50,002 bases of DNA, from the NCBI GenBank assembly GCA_016935555.1, contig JAFGQR010000108.1, positions 1-50,002 of the forward strand. Reading direction: 5' to 3'. The position numbers were made by a program, and so were the translations under genes. The notes below the pieces were generated by a model. It ran no database searches. It had not been told where the DNA came from and saw only the letters and a list, made by a program, of their open reading frames with translations. Source of the DNA: Verrucomicrobiota bacterium (GTDB taxonomy: Bacteria; Verrucomicrobiota; Verrucomicrobiia; Limisphaerales; JAFGQR01). Shown here in pieces: positions 6,544 to 15,208 of this stretch (position 1 is the stretch's first letter; every line of letters begins with the position of its first letter).

Positions 6544-7923
6544 ATGAAAACCATACGATTGGCTCTTGGGCCATTTTTGGCATTCATCTCGACTTTCCCC
6601 ATTCTGTCGTCTGCCCAACCCGGCTTGCTCGACATCACCTTTAATCCGGGGACGGGGGCAGACGCAGAAATTTGGGCCGTTGCCGATGCTCCCGATGGGA
6701 AACTTGTTGTTGCAGGCGGCTTTACGGTGTTCAATGGAGTTCAAATGAAATACGTTGCCCGGTTGTTTGCCGACGGCCAACGGGATGACACCTTTTATAT
6801 TGGCGCCGGGCCGAATTTACCCGTGCGCGCGGTGCTCGTAGAATCGAGTGGCAAAATCATAATCGCCGGCGACTTCACCATGTTCAATTCTATTTCTCGA
6901 CCATATTTTGCAAGACTCCGGACGGATGGCAGTCTGGATTTGGATTTTCGAATCGTAGATTTCAATAATTCGGTCAGGAAGCTTGAGCGACAAACCGATG
7001 GAACTATTATCGCCCTAGGCACGTTTACTGCCGTTGACGGCATTTCACAAAATTGCATTGTTCGCCTTGACAGCAATTACCAGATTGATCTGAGTTTTAA
7101 TCCCGCGGCCGTACTGACTAATGCACAAATTGCAGATTTCGTTAAACAACCTGACGGAAAGTTCATCTTGGCCGGAAACGCCAGCTCGCGGCCGTACCTG
7201 TCGCGTGTCAGTTTGGACGGCCTTCCGGACCCGACATTCAGCCCTGGCTTCATTAATGGCTCAAGGATTACTGCTGTTGCTTTGCAGCCGGATGGAAAGA
7301 TTATCGTCGCAGGGATCTTTGATAGCATCAACGGCTATTCTCGGATCAACATTGCCCGCCTACACAACGATGGTAGTGTCGATACGACCTTTGTAATTCC
7401 GGGAGGTATCGTTCCGAATTATGATGGTGTTAAGGCCATAAAGATCCTCTCCAATAACGCTATTCTGGTGACGGGTGACTTTGTAAGTATTGGGGGACAA
7501 TACCTGCCTGGAATCGCGCGATTGCATTTCGACGCCTCTTTGGACATGACCTTTGTTCCTAGGGTCTATTCCTGGAACGGGGTTAGAATAAACGTCTGCA
7601 ATGTGCAGGCCGATGGACAATATATAATAGCAGGGGAATTTACGCGCGTAGGCGATACAAATATCAATCGCATCGCTCGCTTGAGCGGTGACGGCCCGCC
7701 GTCAACTGATGTGCAGTTGATTGACGCCCAGCTCTATTTCGGAACCCACCTTAACGGAACCGTCAGCAACACGTACCGTATCGAGTGGACAACGAACTTG
7801 AACACGCTTTCATTATGGACACCGCTCTTTAATGTGATGCTCGAAACCAACATGCAGTTCATATGCGATCCGCAGCTACCAATCGATCAACGATTTTACC
7901 GCGCCGTTCAATTACCACCCTAA
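6544..7923 (+). CDS. secreted delta-60 repeat protein
   Basis: ATG 6544 is chosen because it opens a standard signal peptide (MKTIRLALGPFLAFISTFP, then SSAQ). The 459-residue product is built from about six repeats with the core PDGK.(I/L)(I/V)AG.FT...G......IARL..DGS.D..F. Examples are APDGKLVVAGGFTVFNG and QPDGKIIVAGIFDSINGYS. This is the delta-60/DUF5122 family, predicted to form a beta-propeller-like surface or secreted domain. The last 80 residues (YRIEWTTNLNTLSLWTPL, then DQRFYRAVQLPP) match the measurement-type C-terminal module seen in many verrucomicrobial exported proteins, and a related end closes the glycosidase at 20280-23648. GC is lower than in most of the window. Ligand unknown. 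Confidence 0.85.
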   Translation: MKTIRLALGPFLAFISTFPILSSAQPGLLDITFNPGTGADAEIWAVADAPDGKLVVAGGFTVFNGVQMKYVARLFADGQRDDTFYIGAGPNLPVRAVLVESSGKIIIAGDFTMFNSISRPYFARLRTDGSLDLDFRIVDFNNSVRKLERQTDGTIIALGTFTAVDGISQNCIVRLDSNYQIDLSFNPAAVLTNAQIADFVKQPDGKFILAGNASSRPYLSRVSLDGLPDPTFSPGFINGSRITAVALQPDGKIIVAGIFDSINGYSRINIARLHNDGSVDTTFVIPGGIVPNYDGVKAIKILSNNAILVTGDFVSIGGQYLPGIARLHFDASLDMTFVPRVYSWNGVRINVCNVQADGQYIIAGEFTRVGDTNINRIARLSGDGPPSTDVQLIDAQLYFGTHLNGTVSNTYRIEWTTNLNTLSLWTPLFNVMLETNMQFICDPQLPIDQRFYRAVQLPP

Positions 7924-8232
7924 TACGCTTTCGTTCTTCAATACAAGGAACCGCACCGAAGCGGCTTTGATCAGGAAAGGATTCGTAATTTGCGGGCCAA
8001 TACCATTCGTACATCGGCCTTTCGCTTGCCGTTTGAGAGGAGGCGTCGCAATCACCCTTATAATGCGCGGGAAAGCCGGAACGCATAAACCTATCCGCCG
8101 CCCGTTCCGGCTCGCCTCCGTCCATCTTGGCGCGGCGGCTGAGACGGCTTTGCCCCCTGAACCGCTGAAAAGAGTATTTTCAACCTAACGCACACTTGAG
8201 ATTCCAAGACCCGGACGGAACCATTGCCCGCT
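7924..8232. other. non-coding stretch, nothing identified
   Basis: No protein-like frame, RNA gene or clear hairpin terminator was found here. The stretch leads into the leader at 8233 that heads repeat block B. Confidence 0.5.
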
Positions 8233-9080
8233 ATGAGGAGGTTCGAATGGCTGCCGCCTCTCGCTCCGCAGATCAAGCGACCGTTCGCGGAACCCCGAGA
8301 CCGTGGGCGTCGCCGGCGATCCGGGCGACCGGCGGGCCCGCAGCGGGTCCCCGGGCAAGCCGCAACATGCTCCCCCCACCGGAGGCGGCCGCGAGGCGGT
8401 CCGCCGCCGGACCCTGGCGCCGGCCCCCTGCGCGGTCCGCGCCGCCGGCGTCCCCCGGACGAGCCCGGCTGCCCTACTGGTCCGCGCCGAGAATCCGCCG
8501 GCTTCGCCCCGGGGGCGGTCCCCGTCGCTGGCGATCCGGCCGGTGCCCCCCGGGACGGTCCACGCCGCCGGACCCCTGCCAGCCCCCCGGACCTTCGAGA
8601 CGGCCCGCGTCGAGGATCCGCCGGCTTGATCTGCCGGAGCCGGTCCGCGTCGCTGGGGATCCGCGCGGTTCGCGCCCGGGAGGCCTCGCGCCCCCGTGCC
8701 GACCCAAAGCCGATCCGCCGGAGATCCGGCCCCAGGCCCTTCGACGCGCCCCCGCCGGAGATCCGCGCCCGGCCCCCGGGCGATCCCCCAGACGGTCCGC
8801 CTGAGGGCGTCGCCGCCGTTGCTGGCTTCGAGGCGATGCCCACGCCAGGCAATTTGCCCCTGAAGGCCTGACGCCCCGCGCAGCCGGTCCGCGCCGCCGC
8901 ACCCTGATCCCGACCCGGGCCGGTCTGCGGCCTCGGGGGCGGTCCGCGCCCAGCATCCGCCGCGTTAAGCCGCCGGGCCGGTCCGCCGGCCCTGACGGTC
9001 CGCGCCGCTGGAGCCTGGCCCCGACCCGGACCGGTCCACGCCCCCGGCGGCGGTCCACGCCGGCCCTCGCCGCCGCGACA
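8233..9080 (+). repeat. degenerate GC-rich repeat block B with FEWLP leader
   Basis: The block starts with the leader ATG 8233 (MRRFEWLPPLAP in translation) and continues as units headed by GCGGTCCGCGCCGCCGG-like cores. These units alternate between CCTGGCGCCGGCCCC-type and GATCCGCCGGCTT-type tails. Several units match block A, including the shared 18-mer at 8554-8571. Long open frames on both strands (for example an arginine-rich leftward frame over most of the block) are explained by composition and lack any domain. I see no gene in it. Confidence 0.65.
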
Positions 9081-9356
9081 TTCACGCCGCCGCCGCCCCG
9101 CCGACCGGCCCGCCCGCTGCCGTTGCACGGGATGGCCTACGACGAGCCGGGAGCGCCGGAGGAGTATCCGCACCTTCCCGACCCGTCCGACGCGCGCGCG
9201 GTGGCAAGGCGCGAAGCGCTCGCAACTCTGCGCGCAGTCCCCGATGCGCTCCGGGAGGATTCACTTCGAAGCTGTCGGAGGGCGCCCGTCCATCTCCATC
9301 AGACGGCGCTTTTCTGACCATCGGGCGACGTTGTGCAACGGCGCATTAGGACTCTT

Positions 9357-9576
9357 GTCCCGTGCGTCTGGAACTTATACCAACGACTTGCAAAATTAGG
9401 CTGTGCTAGTTTTTGTGCTACTTTCGGGGTCCAAATCACCCGCCCTTTGTTCATCGGCACCAAACAGCGAAAACCGCGTTTCGCCCTTTATTCATGCGGG
9501 TTTGGTGCGTGTCGCGTGAATCGGCGAAAGCGGGTGTGAAAGCGCAATTTTTGGCTTTTTAAGTCCCGTGCGTCTG
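9357..9576. repeat. 14-bp direct repeat, candidate attachment sites
   Basis: GTCCCGTGCGTCTG occurs at 9357-9370 and again at 9563-9576. The second copy is part of the tRNA-Leu fragment (D-arm to anticodon stem on the minus strand). About 190 bases of AT-richer DNA lie between the copies. This is the arrangement left by an element integrated in a tRNA gene. Confidence 0.45.
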
Positions 9577-9594
9577 CCATTTCGCCACACCGGC
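9557..9594 (-). pseudogene. tRNA-Leu(UAA) 5' fragment
   Basis: The minus strand from 9594 reads as a tRNA-Leu start: acceptor GCCGGTG, D-arm GGCGAAATGGCAGACGC, then the anticodon arm ACGGGACTTAAAA with anticodon TAA. The expected 3' strand of the anticodon stem (TCCCGT) is replaced by AGCC, and no variable arm, T-arm or acceptor 3' half follows. The gene is therefore cut in the anticodon loop. No 3' half was found elsewhere in the window. Its 3' side points towards the decayed island at lower coordinates. Confidence 0.55.
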
Positions 9595-9957
9595 AATGTT
9601 GCTAGAAGCCCTTCCCTGCAACTCCGCATCGCACGGAGTTTCCCGGGGCATTCCCGAACGCCCGCATGGACTCCCCATACCACCCTCCGCGTCCCTGCCC
9701 ACATGCATTTCGGTGCCGCGACTCCCGCCGACCCGGATGCGCCATGCATGAAGTGTCGGCAGCACACATACCAGAAGGCCGACAGTGCGCGCAAGCAGGC
9801 TGTTTGCTTGGAAGACCTGCGGCGCAGTCACCGCGCGCACCTTGTCAATGGCCATGTCCCGCCGCCACGGCCGCGCCGCCGCGTCGCGCATGAGTGGTTT
9901 TTGGACTCGCAAACCCGGGGTGGCCTGATTTAATGTCCGGCGTGGCATCCTGATTTC
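9595..9957. other. intergenic stretch, nothing identified
   Basis: Upstream of the tRNA-Leu fragment and before the DUF2892 gene. The frames here are compositional and show no domain. No terminator or second tRNA was seen. Confidence 0.45.
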
Positions 9958-10167
9958 ATGAAACGTTTTTTTGCTTGCAACATCGATGGCAAAGGCCGGC
10001 TCGTTCGGGGTTTGATGGGCTTGGCGCTGCTCGCAGGTGCGGCTTTCAGCATGCCGCACTCGGTCTGGCTGGCCGGAGTGCTGGCGACGGCAGGGGTGTT
10101 CGGGATCGTGGAAGCCCTGCGCGGCTGGTGCGTGGCGCGGGCCTGCGGCGTCAAGACCAGGCTGTGA
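9958..10167 (+). CDS. DUF2892 (YgaP-type) small inner-membrane protein
   Basis: The 69-residue protein starts at ATG 9958. It shows the family pattern CNIDGKGRLVRGLMGLALLA with two membrane helices, then FGIVEALRGWCVARACGVKT. DUF2892 proteins are short two-helix membrane proteins, sometimes fused to rhodanese domains; their role is not firmly known. The cysteine pair in WCVARACG is typical of the family. The next ORF, a truncated SRPBCC protein, starts 12 bases after the stop, so the two probably formed an operon. Confidence 0.75.
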   Translation: MKRFFACNIDGKGRLVRGLMGLALLAGAAFSMPHSVWLAGVLATAGVFGIVEALRGWCVARACGVKTRL

Positions 10168-10179
10168 AACGCCCCCGGA

Positions 10180-10290
10180 ATGAAGGAATACACCCTCGAC
10201 ACCGCACCCTGGCTGGGGCGCCCGCGGGACGAGGTGTTTCCCTTCTTTGCCGAAGCGCGGAGCCTGGAAATCCTCAGCCCCTGTGGCTGA
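10180..10290 (+). pseudogene. truncated SRPBCC (START/Bet v1-like) protein, N-terminal stub
   Basis: ATG 10180 opens MKEYTLDTAPWLGRPRDEVF, then PFFAEARSLEILSPCG, ending at TGA 10288-10290 after 36 codons. The text matches the first strand and helix of SRPBCC-family proteins (usual length 140-160 residues), whose start commonly reads ..L..P..EVF.FFA.A.NLE.LTP. The body of the domain is missing and the following bases are not coding in any frame, so the gene was cut just after the first helix. Confidence 0.6.
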
Positions 10291-10308
10291 GGTTTCCATT
10301 AATGGACT

Positions 10309-10329
10309 CAAAACCGCGCAGCGGTTTTG
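10309..10329. terminator. perfect hairpin between convergent units
   Basis: CAAAACCGC-GCA-GCGGTTTTG, a nine-base stem with a three-base loop. It lies between the rightward DUF2892/SRPBCC unit and the 3' end of the leftward kinase gene. The T-rich 3' arm (GGTTTTG) could support termination on either strand, though there is no long T run. Confidence 0.4.
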
Positions 10330-10422
10330 TGGAGGGAGCCGCACACACACCCACGGCCCTCTCGATGAACACCCACGGTTTGTGGCTCCTGCGCCCCCCG
10401 AACAGTCTGAGCCCGCGGCTGG

Positions 10423-11460
10423 CTAGCGTTTCCACCACGATTTGGCGTGGGGGTGGAGGTGGGGATGGGCTTGGGGGTTGAGGGCCTGGTGTTGTTTCAT
10501 CTGGTCGACGAGCAGGTAGCTGCGGGCGGCCTCGAGCGCCATGTGGAAATCGTCATAGGTGGGGTATCGGTCGTCCGGGTTCTTGGCCATGGCGGTGCAG
10601 ATGGCGTCGCTGGTGGGTTGGGTGATGTGTGGGACGACCTCGTGCGGTGGGGTGAGAGGGGTGTGGACGTGGCCGGCGACGACCTGTTCGATGGTATCGG
10701 CTTCGAACGGCACGTGGCCGGTGAGGGCGTGGTAGAGCGTGCCGCCCAGGCTGTACATGTCCGAGTGGAAATCCTCCTTCTTACGCTCGATTTTTTCCGG
10801 GGCGACGTAGTAGGGTGTGCCCCAGACGGAGGAGCCGTATTCCTCCTCTTCCTGGGCTTTGCGGGCCAGGCCGAAGTCGACGAGTTTGGGTTCGCCGGCG
10901 GCGTTATAGAGGATGTTGCCGGGTTTGATGTCGCGGTGGAGCATCTCGAGTTGCAGGGCGCTTTGCAGGGCGGAGGTCATCTTGATTCCCACATCGAGCA
11001 CTGCCAGTTCGCTGACTGCGCCGTCCTGTTCGATCCGGCTGTCCAGGCTGCCGTTGTCGGCCAGTTCCATGACGAGGTAGGGTTGGCCGTTGTATTCGTC
11101 AAAGGTGTAGATGTGGATGATGTTGGTGTGGTTGAGCGCCGCGCCCGCGCGGGCTTCGCGATGGAAGCTTTCCAGCACCTGGGTGTCCTGGGCCATCTCG
11201 CGTTTGAGGAACTTGACCGCGACGAACCGTTCCAGGGTGACATCGAAGGCGCGGAACACGGTGCCCATGCCGCCGGAGCCGATGACTTCGCGCAGTTCGA
11301 ACTGGCGGATTTGGACCGGGATGATGACGGGGTGGCCGCAACTGGGGCAGGGGACGGGCGTCAAGGGATCGCCGCCGGCGGGCAGGAAGCGCTTGGCCTT
11401 GCACTTGCCGCAAGTCACCATCCGGTATTGGGCGCTGGATTGGTCAGTCGGTTCGGACAC
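10423..11460 (-). CDS. serine/threonine protein kinase with N-terminal zinc ribbon
   Basis: The start is taken at GTG 11460. An in-frame ATG at 11559 would overlap the divergent antiporter start and adds non-conserved residues. The product has 345 residues. An N-terminal zinc ribbon uses Cys17, Cys20, Cys38 and Cys41. The Hanks-type kinase domain follows with glycine loop GSGGMGTVF (61-69), Lys83, HRDIKPGN (175-182) and DFGLA (195-199), plus APE and DMYSLG. All catalytic residues are present. There is no membrane helix, so this is a soluble kinase, unlike PknB-type receptors. The C-terminus is His-rich (HPHLHPHAK). It is divergent from the antiporter gene with about 97 bases between starts. 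Substrates are unknown. Confidence 0.93.
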   Translation of the reverse strand: MSEPTDQSSAQYRMVTCGKCKAKRFLPAGGDPLTPVPCPSCGHPVIIPVQIRQFELREVIGSGGMGTVFRAFDVTLERFVAVKFLKREMAQDTQVLESFHREARAGAALNHTNIIHIYTFDEYNGQPYLVMELADNGSLDSRIEQDGAVSELAVLDVGIKMTSALQSALQLEMLHRDIKPGNILYNAAGEPKLVDFGLARKAQEEEEYGSSVWGTPYYVAPEKIERKKEDFHSDMYSLGGTLYHALTGHVPFEADTIEQVVAGHVHTPLTPPHEVVPHITQPTSDAICTAMAKNPDDRYPTYDDFHMALEAARSYLLVDQMKQHQALNPQAHPHLHPHAKSWWKR

Positions 11461-11557
11461 TGCATCAAGATAGCAGCTGGGGCGCACCCGACAAGCGCGG
11501 ATGTCATGGTCCTGCGGTCTTGACCCTTCCTTGACGGGGCCCGTAGGGTTAACCGCC

Positions 11558-12982
11558 ATGGGTTACGAGCCGAATCCGTGGATGATTTTGCCCTTCGGGA
11601 TGCTGCTGCTGGCGATTGCGCTGGCGCCGCTGGTTTCCCCGCGCTGGTGGGGCCGGCATTATTCGAAGGTGGCGCTGGTGCTGGGAGCGGTCACGCTGGG
11701 GTATTACCTGTTTGGCTTGCCGGCGGGCGCCCAGCACAAGGCGCTGCACACTGGGCAGGAATACGTCAGCTTCATCGCCCTCATCGGCGCGCTCTACGTG
11801 GTCTCCGGCGGCATCCACATCCGTGTGAAGGGGCAGGCCACCCCGGCGGTGAACACGGTGTTTCTTCTGGTGGGGGCGATCCTCGCCAATGTGCTCGGCA
11901 CCACGGGCGCCTCGATGCTGATGATCCGGCCCTGGCTGCGCATGAACAAATACCGGATCACGGCCCATCACGTGGTGTTCTTCATCTTTCTCGTGTCCAA
12001 CGTCGGCGGGTGTCTGACGCCGATCGGCGATCCGCCGTTGTTTCTCGGCTATCTGAGGGGGGTGCCGTTCTGGTGGGTGGCTCGTGCCTGCTGGCCGATG
12101 TGGGCGACGGCGGTGGGGTTGCTGCTGGCGATTTTTTACGCCCTGGACCGGCACAACTTCACCCGCGCGCCCAAGGCCGTCCGCGAGGCGCAGGCGGTGC
12201 CGCCGGACACCTGGCGGTTCGAGGGTCTGGGAAATCTGGGGTTTCTGGCTGTCGTGCTCGCCGCGGTGTTCGTCGAGCACCCGGTGATGGTGCGCGAGGT
12301 CATCATGGTGGCCGCCGCGGCCGGCTCTTATCTCACCACGCGGCGGGCGGTTCACGAGGCGAACGCGTTCGATTTCCACCCGATCCGGGAGGTGGCGGTC
12401 CTGTTCATGGGGATTTTTGCGACGATGATGCCCGCGCTGGACTGGCTGGAGCTGAACGCCGGCACGCTGGCCAGCCCGACGCCAGGTTTCTTCTATTGGA
12501 GCACCGGCGTGTTGTCCAGCGTCCTGGACAACGCGCCGACGTATCTGACCTTTCTGAGCGCGTCGCTCGGGGCGTTCGTGCCGGCGGAGCTGGTTCAGGC
12601 GCTGGCAGCGCACGTGAAGGCGCACGGGGGCGACCTGGCCGGCCTGGCGGGCTTGCAGGCGGAGGCGTTGCGGCAGGCGATGGAGGTGCTGCACACCTAC
12701 CGCCCGGCGGCACTGGCGGCGCACGCCATCACGCAGAACCAGGGGCAAGTCGCGCTGCTGCTGGGAAACCCGTCGAGCGGGATCATCCTCGCGGCAATCA
12801 GCGTCAGCGCCGTGTTTTTCGGCGCGTCCACCTACATCGGCAACGGGCCGAACTTCATGGTGAAGTCCATCGCGGAGCAGCAGCATGCGCACGTGCCGGG
12901 TTTTCTCGGCTACGTGCTCAAGTTCACCCTGGTCTACCTGCTGCCCGTGCTCGCGGCCGTGTGGCTGCTGTTTTTCCATTGA
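11558..12982 (+). CDS. sodium:proton antiporter / CitMHS-type transporter
   Basis: ATG 11558 (MGYEPNPWMILPFGMLLLAI) opens a 474-residue polytopic protein with about eleven or twelve membrane helices. Signature stretches include GAILANVLGTTGASMLMIRP, SNVGGCLTPIGDPPLFLGYL and VLDNAPTYLTF. These match the NhaD/CitMHS (ion transporter superfamily) sodium:proton antiporters annotated in many Verrucomicrobiota and Chlamydiae. The conserved GDPP and DNAP turns are the likely ion-binding re-entrant regions. An insert of about 60 residues with an amphipathic helix (LVQALAAHVKAHGGDLAGLA) lies near residues 350-405. Substrate could be sodium or an organic anion. It is followed at 58 bases by the LolC-like gene. 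Confidence 0.85.
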   Translation: MGYEPNPWMILPFGMLLLAIALAPLVSPRWWGRHYSKVALVLGAVTLGYYLFGLPAGAQHKALHTGQEYVSFIALIGALYVVSGGIHIRVKGQATPAVNTVFLLVGAILANVLGTTGASMLMIRPWLRMNKYRITAHHVVFFIFLVSNVGGCLTPIGDPPLFLGYLRGVPFWWVARACWPMWATAVGLLLAIFYALDRHNFTRAPKAVREAQAVPPDTWRFEGLGNLGFLAVVLAAVFVEHPVMVREVIMVAAAAGSYLTTRRAVHEANAFDFHPIREVAVLFMGIFATMMPALDWLELNAGTLASPTPGFFYWSTGVLSSVLDNAPTYLTFLSASLGAFVPAELVQALAAHVKAHGGDLAGLAGLQAEALRQAMEVLHTYRPAALAAHAITQNQGQVALLLGNPSSGIILAAISVSAVFFGASTYIGNGPNFMVKSIAEQQHAHVPGFLGYVLKFTLVYLLPVLAAVWLLFFH

Positions 12983-13040
12983 TGGCGCCCGGCCACTGGG
13001 GCCTTGCTCTTCGACGGGCGGCCTTCTAAAGTCCCGGCCC

Positions 13041-14313
13041 GTGTCGCGCTTGCCCTTCGAGTGGTTTCTTGCGCTCCGATACTTGCGTCCCAAGCGGACG
13101 TTCGTCTCGGTGATCACCCTCATTTCGGTTGTGGGCGTCATGCTGGGCGTTGCGGTGCTGATCATCGTAATCAGCGTCATGAGCGGTTTCGACCAGCAGC
13201 TGCGCGACAAGATCCTCGGGTTCAACGCCCATCTCCGGGTGTTTCGGGCGGAACAGCAGACGCTGACGAACTACGCGGCGCTGATGAAGGCCGTGGCGAG
13301 CCACCCGCGCGTGCGGGGCGTGGCGCCGTTTGTGCAGGGGCGGGTGATGGTGCAAACGGAGCCGGAGCAGGGCAGCGCGCTGGTGGACGCGCCGTACATC
13401 CGGGGAATGGACCTGCGGTATGAGACGAACGTGAGCTTTCTGCACACGCATTTGGTGGCGGGGGAGTACACCTTGGACGGCAGCAGCGTGCTGGTGGGCA
13501 CCGAGTTCGCCCGCCAGCTGCGCCTGAGCGTGGGCGACCGGATCGCGGTCTACTCGCCCCGCCACATCCAGGAACTTCAAAAGCACGAGGGCAAGGTGCA
13601 GGACATTGAGGAGATCGCCCCTCCCGACGATTTCACGGTGCGCGGCATCTTTGATGTCGGCTATTACGAGTTCAATGCGTCGGTCATTGTGACCTCGCTT
13701 GAGAACGCCCAGGACCTCTACCGCCTGCCGGGCAGTGTGCACGGTCTGCTGGTGATGCTCGACGATCCATATCGGGCCTCGGCGGTGGCTGGCGAGTTAT
13801 GGCAGCAGCTGGGCTGGGACTACCGGGTGTCGATCTGGACGGAGGAGAACTCGGCGATTCTGAACGCGCTGATGGTGGAGAAGAACATGATGTTCTACCT
13901 GCTGTTCTTCATCATGATCGTGGCGGCGTTCGGGATCATGAATTCGCAGATCACCTTCGTGGTGCAAAAGACCCGCGAGATCGGCGCGCTCAAGGCGCTG
14001 GGGGCGACCCACGGGCAGGTGCTGTGGCTGTTCCTGAGCCAGAGCCTGGTCGTGGGGATTGTCGGGGTGCTGACCGGGCTGGGGCTGGGCATGGTGGCGC
14101 TGCACTATCGCAATGAGTTCCTGCACTTCATGAACCGCACCACCGGCATCGAGCTGTTCCCCGCGTCCATTTACAGCTTTGCCGAGCTGCCCGCCCTCAT
14201 CATGCCCGCCGATATCGCGCTCATCTGCAGCAGCGCCCTGGTCATCTGCGTGCTCGCGGGCGTCATCCCCGCCGCCAAAGCCGCCCGGCTCCGGCCGGTC
14301 GAAGCCTTGCGCC

Positions 14314-14321
<8 letters not shown>
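13041..14321 (+). CDS. lolC: LolC/LolE-family lipoprotein-releasing ABC transporter permease
   Basis: GTG 13041 is chosen because it opens the family N-terminus (LPFEWFLALRYLRPKRTFVS, VGVMLGVAVLIIVISVMSGF); upstream codons belong to the previous gene's 3' region. The 426-residue protein has one N-terminal helix, a large periplasmic domain, and a C-terminal FtsX domain with three helices (MIVAAFGIMNSQITFVVQKT, GALKALGAT). LolC/E in complex with LolD extracts mature lipoproteins from the inner membrane for transfer to the outer membrane. The stop overlaps the LolD start by eight bases, so translation is coupled. One permease gene here suggests a homodimer (LolF-like) rather than separate LolC and LolE. 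Confidence 0.88.
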
Positions 14322-15078
<757 letters not shown>

Positions 15079-15208
15079 AGGGCCTGTGCGGCGAGCCTGC
15101 GGAAGGCGGATTCCCTGCGGGTTTATGTTGAAGGGGCCTGCGAAACCCCCTAAGCTGCGCCCAAGTTTGCCCAGTCAACAATAATGCAACGGTTTGAGAA
15201 CGACAACT

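Noticed and set aside
8091..9173. Long leftward arginine/glycine/proline frame (about 360 codons) and several overlapping frames
   Set aside because: They cover GC-rich repeat block B, are open on both strands because of base composition, and contain no domain.
9333..9539. Short ORFs between the tRNA-derived direct repeats
   Set aside because: No integrase or other recognisable motif; the QTHGT similarity between frames comes from translating the repeated tRNA segment.
11549..13225. Long leftward frame opposite the antiporter and LolC genes
   Set aside because: Arg/His/Gln-rich shadow of two well-supported genes on the other strand.
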